From: Oscillospiraceae bacterium
GTDB taxonomy: Bacteria > Bacillota > Clostridia > Oscillospirales > Acutalibacteraceae
Assembly (NCBI GenBank): GCA_015066515.1
Contig: SVOH01000017.1
Coordinates: 1 to 42,961, forward strand
Reading direction: 5' to 3'
Length of the DNA stretch: 42,961 nucleotides
This document shows, piece by piece, positions 33,132 to 41,533 of this stretch. The notes below the pieces were generated by a model. That model worked only from the letters and a program-made list of their open reading frames with translations, had not been told where the DNA came from and ran no database searches. The stretch's first letter is position 1, and each line of letters starts with the position of its first letter. A program made the translations under genes and the position numbers.

Positions 33132-34670
33132 ATGATAGAAATTAAAACATATTGCGGTCATATCCGCAATCATAAATCTTTATGTGAACAATTAGGTATT
33201 GACACTGCCTTGCCACGCGAAGAAAAAGAGAGTCAAATAATCATTGCCGCTTATAAAAAATGGGGCGGCGATATGGCAAATCACATCTACGGTATGTTTA
33301 GCTTTGCTTTATACGACACCGATACCGATACCCTGTTTTGCATGCGTGACCAGTTTGGCACAAAGCCGTTTTATTATTACGTTACCGATAGCGGCGAGCT
33401 GCTTTACGGCACCACCATACGTGAGATTATGGAAAGTGACGGCTTTAATAAAAAACTCAATCAAAAAATGCTTCAGATATATCTCACTATGACCTACACC
33501 ACGGGTGAGGAAACCTTTTTTGAGGGCGTTAAAAAGTTATTGCCGGGGCGTTTTATGACCTTTAAAAACGGTGAAATTAAAATCACCCGCTATTTCCGCC
33601 CTACATTTGAACCCGACAATTCAAAAACACTTGACGAGTGGGCAGACGATATTCACAACACCCTCGAACAAATTATGACCGAGGTTAAATCAAGCGACGA
33701 ATACGTTGAGTCATTCCTTTCGGGAGGCGTTGATTCGTCTTATGTTTTAGCGGTGTCTGATGCGCCTGCAGCTAATAGCTGTGGCTATGACGACAGCCGA
33801 CTTGACGAATCGGGGCTTGCACGCGAAACGGCCGATATTTTGGGTCGCAAATTTAACCGCTGTGTTATTACACCCCAAGAGTATTTCGACATAGTGCCCT
33901 ACGTTATGTATAATATGGAGCAGCCTTTGGGTGATGCGTCGGCTGTGGCGTTCGCCTTGGGTTGTATTGCTACCGCCAAGGGTACAGGTATTTGCTATTC
34001 GGGCGAGGGCGCCGACGAATTTTTTGGCGGATACAATATGTACCGCAATGCCGAGCGCTACGGCGATAATCTTAAAACCTTTTACGTCGGCAACACCAAC
34101 ATTATGAAGGAAGACGAAAAGCGCAAAATTCTTAAAAAATATTATGAAAACTTTGAGCCGATTGATTTAGTTCGCGATATTTACGAGGGAAATGAGGGCC
34201 TTGACCCCCTTTCAAAAATGTCGGACGTAGATATTCAGGTTTGGCTTGAGGGCGATATTTACCTAAACGTTGACAAAATGAGCCGCGCCGCAGGGCTGGA
34301 AGTTCGTATGCCGCTTACCGATATGCGTATCTTTGATATAGCGCGCCATATGCCGTCAATCCACAAGGTAAACGACGAGCAAAACAAGGTGGCTCTTCGC
34401 ACAGCCGCCGCAAAGGTGTTGCCTGAAGAAATCGCATTCCGTAAAAAACTCGGCTTTGTAGTGCCGATACGTATGTGGATGGCAGACGAGCGCTATAACA
34501 GCGACGTGATTCGCCTTTTTAACAGCGATATTGCGGACAAGTTCTTTAACCGTGACGAAATAAACAAAATATTTAACAATTACCTAAACGTTGACTCTGA
34601 CAACTGGCGCAAGGTGTGGACAATTTACACCTTCCTTGTATGGTATGAGGAGTATTTTGTAAAAAGATAA
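33132..34670 (+). CDS. Asparagine-synthetase-like protein lacking the N-terminal glutaminase Cys
   Basis: A 512-residue AsnB relative. The first 160 residues match the second half of the class II glutaminase domain (YKKWGGDMANHIYGMFSFALYDTDTDTLFCMRDQFGTKPFYYY). The usual first ~60 residues, including the nucleophile Cys in MCG, are absent. The synthetase domain is intact, with the ATP PP-loop SGGVDS (197-202), CYSGEGADEFFGGYNMYR and NVDKMSRAAGLEVRMPLTD. The promoter and GGGAG ribosome site fit the short form. It could use ammonia directly or adenylate another carboxylate; asparagine synthesis is not proven. A strong terminator follows. Confidence 0.85.
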   Translation: MIEIKTYCGHIRNHKSLCEQLGIDTALPREEKESQIIIAAYKKWGGDMANHIYGMFSFALYDTDTDTLFCMRDQFGTKPFYYYVTDSGELLYGTTIREIMESDGFNKKLNQKMLQIYLTMTYTTGEETFFEGVKKLLPGRFMTFKNGEIKITRYFRPTFEPDNSKTLDEWADDIHNTLEQIMTEVKSSDEYVESFLSGGVDSSYVLAVSDAPAANSCGYDDSRLDESGLARETADILGRKFNRCVITPQEYFDIVPYVMYNMEQPLGDASAVAFALGCIATAKGTGICYSGEGADEFFGGYNMYRNAERYGDNLKTFYVGNTNIMKEDEKRKILKKYYENFEPIDLVRDIYEGNEGLDPLSKMSDVDIQVWLEGDIYLNVDKMSRAAGLEVRMPLTDMRIFDIARHMPSIHKVNDEQNKVALRTAAAKVLPEEIAFRKKLGFVVPIRMWMADERYNSDVIRLFNSDIADKFFNRDEINKIFNNYLNVDSDNWRKVWTIYTFLVWYEEYFVKR

Positions 34671-34675
34671 GATTA

Positions 34676-34712
34676 AACCACCCAAACCATTTGGTTTGGG
34701 TGGTTGTTTTTT
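34676..34712 (+). terminator. Terminator of the asparagine-synthetase-like gene
   Basis: A 13-bp perfect stem (34676-34688 with 34693-34705), loop ATTT, then GTTTTTT. Confidence 0.92.
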
Positions 34713-34741
34713 AAGATTATATTAAATATCTTTTAACCTGC

Positions 34742-34770
34742 TTGTCCGCACACTTTTTATGAGTTATAAT
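34742..34770 (+). promoter_or_regulatory. Promoter of the YdcF-family gene
   Basis: TTGTCC (34742-34747), 17 nt and TATAAT (34765-34770). Since the -10 box lies inside the longest open frame, the start must be downstream, supporting ATG 34786. Confidence 0.75.
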
Positions 34771-34785
34771 ATGCGTGGTGATTAT

Positions 34786-35514
34786 ATGAAAACTATTTTA
34801 AAAATAATTGTTGCCGCTATTGGCGCGGTTATTACACTAAACGGCGCGGCGCTGTTTTTTGTATCAAACGTAAACCTTGGCAATTTTTTAAGTATTGGCT
34901 TGGGTGCTGTAATTATTTTGATAGCACTACTCTTTAATAAGCTTGCTCAGTGGCTTAAAATTTTGTTGCTGTCGGGCATCGGTGTGGCGGTTGTTTTATC
35001 ATCGATTTTAATTGCGGACGGCAAAAACGATACCGTTACCTACAGCGAAGATGCTATTATAGTTCTGGGTGCGGCAGTACATGGCAAAACTCCAAGCCGC
35101 ACGCTAAGATACAGGCTTAAAAAGGCTGTAGAATATCATGAACAAAATCCTGATGCCATAATTATAGTTAGCGGAGGTCAAGGCGCGCAAGAGGATATAT
35201 CTGAAGCCGAGGCTATGAAAATATATCTGATAGAAAATGGTGTAGCGAGTGATAAGATCATAAAAGAAGATAAATCGACAAGTACAACCGAAAACTTTGC
35301 CTTTTCAAAAGAAATATTAGATAAAACCTTCGACAACGATTATGCCGTAGCGTTTGTTACAAACGAATATCACATATTGCGCGCTTCACTTTGTGCCAAA
35401 CGCGCAGGTCTTGAAAACACAACTCATCTACACTCAAACACAACCCTTTCTTATCTAATATCCGGAACGCTTCGCGAATGTTTGGCTGTAGTAAAATACA
35501 TTATATTCAAATAA
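34786..35514 (+). CDS. YdcF/SanA-like DUF218 membrane protein
   Basis: A 242-residue protein with three N-terminal membrane helices (about residues 5-80) and a DUF218 domain. Conserved parts are IIVLGAAVHGKTPSRTLRYRLKKAVEYH, IIVSGGQGAQEDISEAEAMKIYLIENGV, STTENF and FVTNEYHILRASLCAKRAG. The family is linked to envelope integrity but the reaction is not known. The start was chosen from the promoter position and the GTGGTG before the ATG. Confidence 0.85.
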   Translation: MKTILKIIVAAIGAVITLNGAALFFVSNVNLGNFLSIGLGAVIILIALLFNKLAQWLKILLLSGIGVAVVLSSILIADGKNDTVTYSEDAIIVLGAAVHGKTPSRTLRYRLKKAVEYHEQNPDAIIIVSGGQGAQEDISEAEAMKIYLIENGVASDKIIKEDKSTSTTENFAFSKEILDKTFDNDYAVAFVTNEYHILRASLCAKRAGLENTTHLHSNTTLSYLISGTLRECLAVVKYIIFK

Positions 35515-35515
35515 C

Positions 35516-35549
35516 AAAATTCTCCCTTCTTGTAAGGGAGAATTTTTTT
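35516..35549. terminator. Bidirectional terminator between the YdcF and GreA-family genes
   Basis: A 10-bp stem ATTCTCCCTT/AAGGGAGAAT (35519-35528 with 35534-35543), with a T run on the plus strand and A's before it for the opposite strand. Confidence 0.85.
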
Positions 35550-36051
35550 AATACTTTCTTATTTCCAAAGAATCATCATCGGTGCCTTTTTCTATTTTGC
35601 GAATAACAATATAGTAGCTGTAATCGGAATTTACCTTTACCTCTACCCTGTCGCCCACTCGCTTACCCATTATTGCGCTGCCCAGAGGTGACTCTTTGCT
35701 TATGATACTTTGAAACGGGTCACGGCGAAGCGAGGTGGCAATACGCACCGTTTCTTCCTCGGCATCTTCTTCTACATAATAGGTCACAGTATCAAATAAA
35801 CCTACTACGTCGTCGGCACTTTCGGTATCAATAATAATTGCAGTCTTAATCATATTTCGCAAATATCTTATACGGCTCTCGTTTTTGCCGCGCTCTCGTT
35901 TTGCGGCGTGGTACTCAAAATTTTCGGACAAGTCGCCAAAGCTGCGGGTAAATTTTACCTCTTCAATTATTTTGGGGCGCAAAACGCCTATGCGGTAATC
36001 AAGCTCATCCTGCATCTTTTTTATATCTACTTTTGTAAGTTCGTCATACAT
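35548..36051 (-). CDS. GreA/GreB-family transcription elongation factor
   Basis: A 167-residue protein with an N-terminal coiled coil containing the tip motif GDLSENFEYHAAKRERG (usual GreA form DLSENAEYDAAK). The C-terminal FKBP-like domain has IATSLRRDPFQSIISKESPLGSAIMGKRVGDRVEV. It rescues backtracked RNA polymerase by stimulating transcript cleavage. It could be the main GreA or a second paralogue, so no symbol is given. AGGTG precedes the ATG. It follows the PnuC gene with a 49-nt gap. Confidence 0.85.
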   Translation of the reverse strand: MYDELTKVDIKKMQDELDYRIGVLRPKIIEEVKFTRSFGDLSENFEYHAAKRERGKNESRIRYLRNMIKTAIIIDTESADDVVGLFDTVTYYVEEDAEEETVRIATSLRRDPFQSIISKESPLGSAIMGKRVGDRVEVKVNSDYSYYIVIRKIEKGTDDDSLEIRKY

Positions 36052-36100
36052 TTAATATCACCTATCTTTTAAAACAGTATAACATTATAAGACTTTAATT

Positions 36101-36781
36101 TCAAGCCGATTGCCGCCTTTGCATCCTTTTCCAACTGATAAAGCCGTACAAATCGTTAAACAAAAATATAATAAAGCATACCACTGTCGAAACGTAAGAC
36201 GTATCACTAAATGATGCCAGCACCCACAGCACAATAAGAACGACGTCGTTCATAGCATATACAAGTGCGTAATACGGACTGCGCCTAAAGGTTAGATATG
36301 CCGCTATAAAGCTTGTGGTGACAGACACCGTGCTTGGCAGCAAATTCGCCGTGCCCAATGCTTTTAATATAAAATAAAAAATTATTGTTACCACAGCAGA
36401 TAAGCACAGCATAAAAACAATTTCTTGCTTGCTGATTTTATTTACGGCAACCTCGGATTTATTGTTTTTGTACGGATTTTTAAGCCATGTAACAAGCGCT
36501 ACTATAGCCATTGGCACCGTCATACCAAGATATGTTATCATCTCACCAAAGTAGGCAAACGAATAAGAGATAACGCCATAAAGCGCACCAAAAATTATCA
36601 TTAAAACCTGACCTATAGGATTGCCCTTTGCGCAGTATATAAGAGAGGTTGCGCCTACAAGTGACGCTACCAAGGTCAAATATCCGTCACCGCCAAACGC
36701 AAAAAACGATATTATTATAAACAAAAGTGAAGACATCCATAACGCCCACTCAACTTTTGAAAAATATTTTAATTTCATCAT
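36101..36781 (-). CDS. PnuC-family vitamin/nucleoside transporter
   Basis: A 226-residue membrane protein with about seven hydrophobic segments. PnuC features are SLVGATSLIYCAKGNPIGQVLMIIFGALYGVISY and the C-terminal W..ND..Y-type stretch FLFNDLYGFISWKRMQ. PnuC transporters take up nicotinamide riboside, and relatives take up other vitamins; the substrate is uncertain here. The start is ATG 36779-36781 behind GAGGTG. The leader has a terminator and a competing hairpin, so expression is probably attenuated by a ligand. Confidence 0.8.
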   Translation of the reverse strand: MMKLKYFSKVEWALWMSSLLFIIISFFAFGGDGYLTLVASLVGATSLIYCAKGNPIGQVLMIIFGALYGVISYSFAYFGEMITYLGMTVPMAIVALVTWLKNPYKNNKSEVAVNKISKQEIVFMLCLSAVVTIIFYFILKALGTANLLPSTVSVTTSFIAAYLTFRRSPYYALVYAMNDVVLIVLWVLASFSDTSYVSTVVCFIIFLFNDLYGFISWKRMQRRQSA

Positions 36782-36791
36782 AAAACACCTC

Positions 36792-36849
36792 AAAAAAAGT
36801 ATCCGTACTATACATCTTCAAAGACCTAACGATGTATAAACGGATACTT
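36792..36849 (-). terminator. Leader terminator of the PnuC gene
   Basis: On the minus strand, AAGTATCCGT pairs with ACGGATACTT (36840-36849 with 36797-36806). An inner TATACATC/GATGTATA pair completes the stem, followed by seven U's (36792-36798), all upstream of the ribosome site. Confidence 0.8.
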
Positions 36850-36874
36850 ATGTATCTCACTACCCGGTGGCAGT
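36843..36874 (-). promoter_or_regulatory. Antiterminator-like hairpins in the PnuC leader
   Basis: GATAC-ATAA-GTATC (36843-36856) occupies the 5' arm of the terminator, so the two folds exclude each other. Just upstream is ACTGCC-ACCG-GGTAGT (36859-36874). This arrangement is like a small riboswitch or protein-controlled attenuator; no known class was matched. Confidence 0.5.
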
Positions 36875-36892
36875 AATTATTCTGTTTTAGAC

Positions 36893-36920
36893 ATTATATC
36901 ATCTTTTTTAAAAAATTCAA
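36893..36920 (-). promoter_or_regulatory. Promoter of the PnuC gene
   Basis: On the minus strand, TTGAAT (36915-36920), 16 nt and TATAAT (36893-36898). Confidence 0.6.
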
Positions 36921-36929
36921 TCCCTTTAA

Positions 36930-38177
36930 TTATAAAGCGGGAATTTGCACTATAAATTCCACAAATCCGTCATAGCAATTCACTTTGATATTGCCTTTGT
37001 GTGAAGTGGCTATTGCCTTTGCAATGGCAAGGCCAAGCCCGTAGTGCTTGCCATCACCGTTACGGGCGGTATCCACACGGTAAAAACGTTCAAAAATCTG
37101 CTCGCGTTGTTCTGCGGGAATTTCATCGCCTTTATTGATTACAGAGAGCTTCGCAAAACCGTGTTCTTTTGTTAAAGTCAACCAGACTTCACTCGCGCCT
37201 TTACCGTGACGAATAGCGTTATCAAGCAATATGGACACGATTTGTTTTAACTGTGTGCTATTGCCAATCACACCGACATTGCTTGTAATGTTTGTGTTCA
37301 AAGCAAGTCCCTTTTCAAAGGCAACACTTTCAAACGGGAGCGATTCGCCGGCAACAAGACGGCTAAAATCTATACGTTCCGTCCGTGGTGTTACATTCTC
37401 GGTTCGCGCGAGGTCAAGAAGCTGACCTACAAGAATTCCCATACGCTCATTTTCGTATTGAATATTCTGCAGCCACTGATTGTCCCCCAACTCACGTGAA
37501 AGCAGCTCCGCATTGGCGCCTACAACTGATACAGGTGTTTTAAGCTCATGACCCGCGTCAGATATAAACTGTTTTTGTTTTTTATAGCTATCTTCCAACG
37601 GGTTTACAATTTTTCGGGCTAAAAACACCGCCAAAAAGAAAAACGCAACAAGTGCAACTGCACCAAATATTAGCGTATAGCGAAACAGCGTCATTGCGCT
37701 TTCATTTACGACGGTATTATCCATAAAAGCGACAAGGGTATATCCGCCCTTATCCACCTTGTAAAAAGTAAGATTATTTTCTTTCCCGCTTGTTTTTTCA
37801 CCTTTTATAATGCGTTGAGCCAATTTGCCCAGATCATCATCAGTATGAACCGTGGGTGAATTGTTTTTTGTTTCAAGTATTTCGCCCTCATATGAAACCG
37901 CTACCGAATAAAACGTAGACAGCTTAAATTTTGGCGAGTCGGGATCAAATTCTGAATTAAAATTTGGATTCCCGTCAGGTCGCGGTCTTGCCGACGGAAA
38001 CTGATTTATTGATTGCTGAAGGGTGTACATTTCCGCATGGACTTTCAACATACGGTTGTTTTGATTTTTCATTTCCAAATAGCTGGATGTGTAAATCACA
38101 CCAAGCGTTCCGACCCACAAAAGCACCAATATAGACATAATGGCGGCAACGATTTTTCTTCTTGATTTTTTAAACAT
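36930..38177 (-). CDS. Sensor histidine kinase
   Basis: A 415-residue membrane kinase. Two membrane spans (about residues 11-33 and 163-188) flank an extracellular sensor loop with an Asn/Pro/Asp-rich segment (PRPDGNPNFNSEFDPDSPKF). The kinase core has the H box SDAGHELKTPVSV, the N box LLDNAIRHGKG and the G box HYGLGLAIAKAI. The ATG is behind GAGGTG and overlaps the stop of the response regulator gene. The pair lies downstream of an ABC exporter-like pair, which it probably regulates or is regulated by. The signal is unknown. Confidence 0.92.
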   Translation of the reverse strand: MFKKSRRKIVAAIMSILVLLWVGTLGVIYTSSYLEMKNQNNRMLKVHAEMYTLQQSINQFPSARPRPDGNPNFNSEFDPDSPKFKLSTFYSVAVSYEGEILETKNNSPTVHTDDDLGKLAQRIIKGEKTSGKENNLTFYKVDKGGYTLVAFMDNTVVNESAMTLFRYTLIFGAVALVAFFFLAVFLARKIVNPLEDSYKKQKQFISDAGHELKTPVSVVGANAELLSRELGDNQWLQNIQYENERMGILVGQLLDLARTENVTPRTERIDFSRLVAGESLPFESVAFEKGLALNTNITSNVGVIGNSTQLKQIVSILLDNAIRHGKGASEVWLTLTKEHGFAKLSVINKGDEIPAEQREQIFERFYRVDTARNGDGKHYGLGLAIAKAIATSHKGNIKVNCYDGFVEFIVQIPAL

Positions 38178-38853
38178 CGTCACACCTCAATTCGTACCCT
38201 ATACCTCGCACCGCCTTTATCTCGGTTTTTGCTTCAACAAAGTTGAGTTTTTTTCGCGTGAAAGACATATATACCTCTACATTGTTATATTCGGCTTCAC
38301 TTTCAAAGCCCCAAATTTTTACCGCCAATTGTTCACGGGTAAGAATTTGCCCGCCGTTTGCTATCATATATTCGAGTATGCGATACTCTTTTTCACCCAA
38401 TCTTACACTCAGCCCATTGGTTGCACAAGACAAAGTAAGAGTATTTATATCTAAGATAACATCACCAAAACAAAGATTGCCGTCTGCGGTTCCAAGTGTT
38501 CTTCTGCCAAGAGCACGCAGCCTTGCAAGAAGCTCCTTTGTCATAAAAGGCTTAGTAAGATAATCGTCGGCTCCGCTGTCAAGACCTGTAACCTTGTCGT
38601 CAAGTTCGGCCTTAGCGGTGAGCATAAGTATAGGGGTGGTGATAGCTTCATTGCGAACGCGTTTTGCAATTTCATATCCATTTATTCCGGGAATCATAAC
38701 ATCAAGAATTACAATATCGTAAATATTGCTTTTTATTGCGGCAAGACCATCAAGACCATCGGCAAAATGGTCTACCTCATAATTTTCAAGGCGAAGTATT
38801 TCACACAACGCCTGTGCCATTCTTTTTTCATCCTCAACAAGTAAAAGCCTCAT
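38170..38853 (-). CDS. OmpR-family response regulator
   Basis: A 227-residue protein. The receiver domain has MRLLLVEDE, the phosphoacceptor Asp51 in VILDVMIPG, MLTAKAE and YLTKPF. The winged-helix DNA-binding domain has LGEKEYRILEYMIANGGQILTREQL and EVYMSFTRKKL. The ATG at 38851-38853 follows GGGAGG. A promoter (TTAACA 38900-38905, 18 nt, TATAAT 38876-38881) lies in front, so regulator and kinase can be expressed apart from the transporter genes. Confidence 0.93.
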   Translation of the reverse strand: MRLLLVEDEKRMAQALCEILRLENYEVDHFADGLDGLAAIKSNIYDIVILDVMIPGINGYEIAKRVRNEAITTPILMLTAKAELDDKVTGLDSGADDYLTKPFMTKELLARLRALGRRTLGTADGNLCFGDVILDINTLTLSCATNGLSVRLGEKEYRILEYMIANGGQILTREQLAVKIWGFESEAEYNNVEVYMSFTRKKLNFVEAKTEIKAVRGIGYELRCDDV

Positions 38854-38875
38854 CCTTATACCTCCCAGCAAAACA

Positions 38876-38905
38876 ATTATATCATAAAAAACATATAAAT
38901 GTTAA
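38876..38905 (-). promoter_or_regulatory. Possible internal promoter of the regulator/kinase pair
   Basis: On the minus strand, TTAACA (38900-38905), an 18-nt spacer and TATAAT (38876-38881). Confidence 0.5.
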
Positions 38906-38920
38906 ATGTTTTTTAAGCAA

Positions 38921-39097
38921 TCATTTTACTTTATATCCCCAATATGTTTTACGATAATAATATTCCTGAAATTCCGAAAAATCATCAAACTCTTTAAGCT
39001 CGTATTTATCGATATAACTAAAAGAAATAATTCTATCGTCATCGCTTATCCAACACTGATATTTTTTGTTCTCTGCCCTGCTTTTATCTTTCAACAC
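38921..39097 (-). CDS. Small 58-residue acidic/aromatic protein, function unknown
   Basis: A short open frame between the ABC ATPase and the response regulator with a GTG start (39095-39097) and AAGGGG 5 nt upstream. The product starts MLKDKSRAENKKYQCW and continues with many Asp, Glu, Tyr and Phe (SYIDKYELKEF, EFQEYYYRKTYWGYK). There is no signal peptide or membrane span. It begins 30 nt after the ABC ATPase stop, so it is likely co-transcribed. I do not recognise a family; it may be an adaptor of the transporter or kinase. Confidence 0.6.
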   Translation of the reverse strand: MLKDKSRAENKKYQCWISDDDRIISFSYIDKYELKEFDDFSEFQEYYYRKTYWGYKVK

Positions 39098-39127
39098 TGT
39101 TTCCCCTTCGTTATGTTTTGAAAAGCG

Positions 39128-39778
39128 TTATTTAGCACGATTTTGTTTTATCAGTTCATATCGCTCGTCGCACATTGAAGCAACTTCGGGTGAGTGACTT
39201 ACCAAAATAACGCATTTACCTTGATTTGCAAGTTCGCGAAAAATATTCATAATTTCATTTTGTGTCTCGGTATCCAGATTTCCCGTAGGTTCGTCAGCAA
39301 GAATAATATCAGGATTATAAGAAAGAGCTCGAGCGATAGCTACACGTTGTTGTTGACCACCAGACAGCTTTAGAACACGACGATTAGCCTCGTCCTCTTC
39401 GAGTCTAACGCTGCGAAGCAGCTCAATGGCTCTTTGCTTTTTGCTGTTTGTTTTATATCCGGCCACATCCATTGATAAAATAACGTTTTCAAGGGCGGTG
39501 TATTTTGTAATCAAATTAAAGCTTTGAAATACCACGCCGATGTATTTGGAACGGAAGGTATATTTATCGATTTGAGCAACGTTTTTATTATCGTAAATAA
39601 TTTCACCGCTGTTTGGCAATGCCAGTCCGGAAAGAAGCGACAAAAGCGTAGTTTTACCGGCGCCGGATTTGCCTACAATGCAGTACATTTTTCCTTTTTC
39701 AAACTCGTAAGAAACATTTTGTAATACAGGCGTTTTATCATATGAAAAGCAGATGTTTTGAAGTGATAAAATAGACAT
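39128..39778 (-). CDS. ABC transporter ATP-binding protein (MacB/LolD type)
   Basis: A 216-residue ATPase: Walker A GKSGAGKTT, Q loop VVFQSFNLI, signature LSGGQQQRVAIARAL, Walker B IILADEPTGNLD and switch His in VSHSPEVA. The sequence type belongs to MacB/FtsE/LolD-like ATPases that pair with FtsX-fold permeases, as the next gene upstream is. It is part of a transporter/two-component cluster. Confidence 0.93.
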   Translation of the reverse strand: MSILSLQNICFSYDKTPVLQNVSYEFEKGKMYCIVGKSGAGKTTLLSLLSGLALPNSGEIIYDNKNVAQIDKYTFRSKYIGVVFQSFNLITKYTALENVILSMDVAGYKTNSKKQRAIELLRSVRLEEDEANRRVLKLSGGQQQRVAIARALSYNPDIILADEPTGNLDTETQNEIMNIFRELANQGKCVILVSHSPEVASMCDERYELIKQNRAK

Positions 39779-39795
39779 AGCTTTTTTCTCCTTTC

Positions 39796-41448
39796 TTAAT
39801 CTCTGTTTGCAAGAATCTTTAACGGATCATAGCGCATAATGAATGTTACCGATGCCATACTTGCCACTAGTGTCAATAGCAGACCCACGCCAAGCATTTG
39901 AAACACAACGGTCAGATTCATTGCGGAGTTTACTTCGGTAATATAATTCTCGGCACCGCTCAACATATTTTCAAAAGGATTTTTTCTTCCTCCGTCCATA
40001 TCATCGGGCGCATCCGAAGGCGTTGCGCCGGGCATACTGCCTATGTTACCGTTGGGGAAGCCACCGCCAAAATCACCGGGACGACCAAAGTTTTCTTCCA
40101 TTTGTGTTTGCTGTGAATTTTGACTTTCAACTTGACCCGCTAAAAGCGCATTCGTAACAGGAACAGAGCTCACCGCTCCTATACCGGCACCGATGATTAC
40201 GGCAATCATAGTAACAACAAGGATTTCACACATAAACTGTGTGGCAACCTTCCATTTTTTCATACCCATTGCAGTCAGCACGCCAACCTCATATTTACGT
40301 TCACGCACATTAAAGATATTTAGAACAATGAGAATGATTGCGCCGATTATAAGAATAACAACGAGGAACCACCCTGCCATAGTGCTGAGCGTATTTAGTG
40401 GAGTTAAACTGTTTTCAAAAGCGGCAAGGTCAGGAGAAGATACGGCGTAAGAATCATCAAGACCGAGTGTACGAACCTCTTCCTCAAAAGCATAATACTT
40501 ATCGGTATTTGCAAAGACATAGGCAGCCGCGATAGAACCGGTAACGGCACTATCACTTTCTCTACCTGTATTCTCATCGGTAATGGTTGTCGAAACCTCA
40601 TCCGAAGCATCGAGGATTGTCTGCAACGAGGCAGCACTCATATAAATTTGGTTGGCAGGATCTTGGCTCTTGCCAAACATAGACATAGAAAAGTCGTTGT
40701 TTGCACTGCTCGTATAAAGTCCTACGATTTTGAGTTCATAGGTTTCGGTCTCTACAGACGGGTTTGTAAGGATAATCGTATCACCTACAGACAACTCATT
40801 GAAAATTGCAAGTTCTTCAGAGATAACACATTCTTTCTCGGTTGTGCCTTCCTCGAACATCGTACCGCCTTCCAAAACGGAAGCCGTACCGTCAATAAAG
40901 GCAGTCATAGAACTGTCGCTGCTGTAACCTATAACGGAGAAATCCGACGAGCTTAACATTCCTTTGCCGCCACGATCACCGCCGGGAAAACCCTTTCCAC
41001 CGCCGAAGCCACCAAGATTGGAGTTTGATTCGCTTTCCTCGTCCTCGGTTTCATCGGTTACAGGTTCTAAATCGTCATTGCCGTTAAAAGCGGTGGTAAG
41101 GGTATAATAAAAATCCTGCACCGACTCAGCATCTGCGTATGTTTGATATTCTTCAAGGGTCAGCGAAGACGCATTCCCCATCATATCTTTAAACTGGTCA
41201 CGGTCAAAGCCGCCTCCCTGACCTTTTTCGCCGCCCATCATATCGTTCATCATAGAGCTTCTATCATACGATATGGTAGCGGTAATATTCAGTTCTGCAA
41301 GTGTGTTTTCTTTTGCACTTTCAGCAGCCTGCCTGATAGATAAACCCAAACAGGCCGAAACAGAAATCACAAGAACAATAATGCCTATTAAAATGTTGCG
41401 CCCCTTTGATCTTGAGATACATCTTACTGCGTTTTTTATAATGTACAT
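39796..41448 (-). CDS. FtsX/MacB-fold ABC transporter permease with Gly/Met-rich insertions
   Basis: A 550-residue permease. One membrane helix lies at about residues 18-38, a large extracellular MacB-like domain follows, and three membrane helices are in the C-terminal part (about 355-380, 400-440, 515-540). The extracellular part holds unusual low-complexity segments rich in Gly, Met, Asp and Pro (MMNDMMGGEKGQGGGF, GGFGGGKGFPGGDRGGKGM and, in the last loop, FGRPGDFGGGFPNGNIG). Function may be export of, or resistance to, a peptide or another envelope-active compound, inferred from the neighbouring kinase and regulator. The ribosome site is GAAAGGA. Confidence 0.88.
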   Translation of the reverse strand: MYIIKNAVRCISRSKGRNILIGIIVLVISVSACLGLSIRQAAESAKENTLAELNITATISYDRSSMMNDMMGGEKGQGGGFDRDQFKDMMGNASSLTLEEYQTYADAESVQDFYYTLTTAFNGNDDLEPVTDETEDEESESNSNLGGFGGGKGFPGGDRGGKGMLSSSDFSVIGYSSDSSMTAFIDGTASVLEGGTMFEEGTTEKECVISEELAIFNELSVGDTIILTNPSVETETYELKIVGLYTSSANNDFSMSMFGKSQDPANQIYMSAASLQTILDASDEVSTTITDENTGRESDSAVTGSIAAAYVFANTDKYYAFEEEVRTLGLDDSYAVSSPDLAAFENSLTPLNTLSTMAGWFLVVILIIGAIILIVLNIFNVRERKYEVGVLTAMGMKKWKVATQFMCEILVVTMIAVIIGAGIGAVSSVPVTNALLAGQVESQNSQQTQMEENFGRPGDFGGGFPNGNIGSMPGATPSDAPDDMDGGRKNPFENMLSGAENYITEVNSAMNLTVVFQMLGVGLLLTLVASMASVTFIMRYDPLKILANRD

Positions 41449-41489
41449 AACTTTTCTTCCTTTCTTGGAATTTGATCCTATGTTGCATC

Positions 41490-41521
41490 ATTATACAAAG
41501 TAACATTGAAGAAAGATTGAA
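41490..41521 (-). promoter_or_regulatory. Promoter with direct repeats before the ABC permease
   Basis: On the minus strand a TATAAT (41490-41495) lacks a good -35. In its place lie two TTCAAT repeats (41516-41521 and 41505-41510) exactly 11 bp apart, the spacing used by OmpR-type regulators. Binding by the regulator at 38170-38853 is inferred. Confidence 0.5.
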
Positions 41522-41533
41522 ATGAAATGTAAT

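Noticed and set aside
36850-36890. TPP riboswitch before the PnuC gene
   Set aside because: A GTGAGATAC stretch recalls the CTGAGA box, but the rest of the thi-box consensus is missing and the region is too short.
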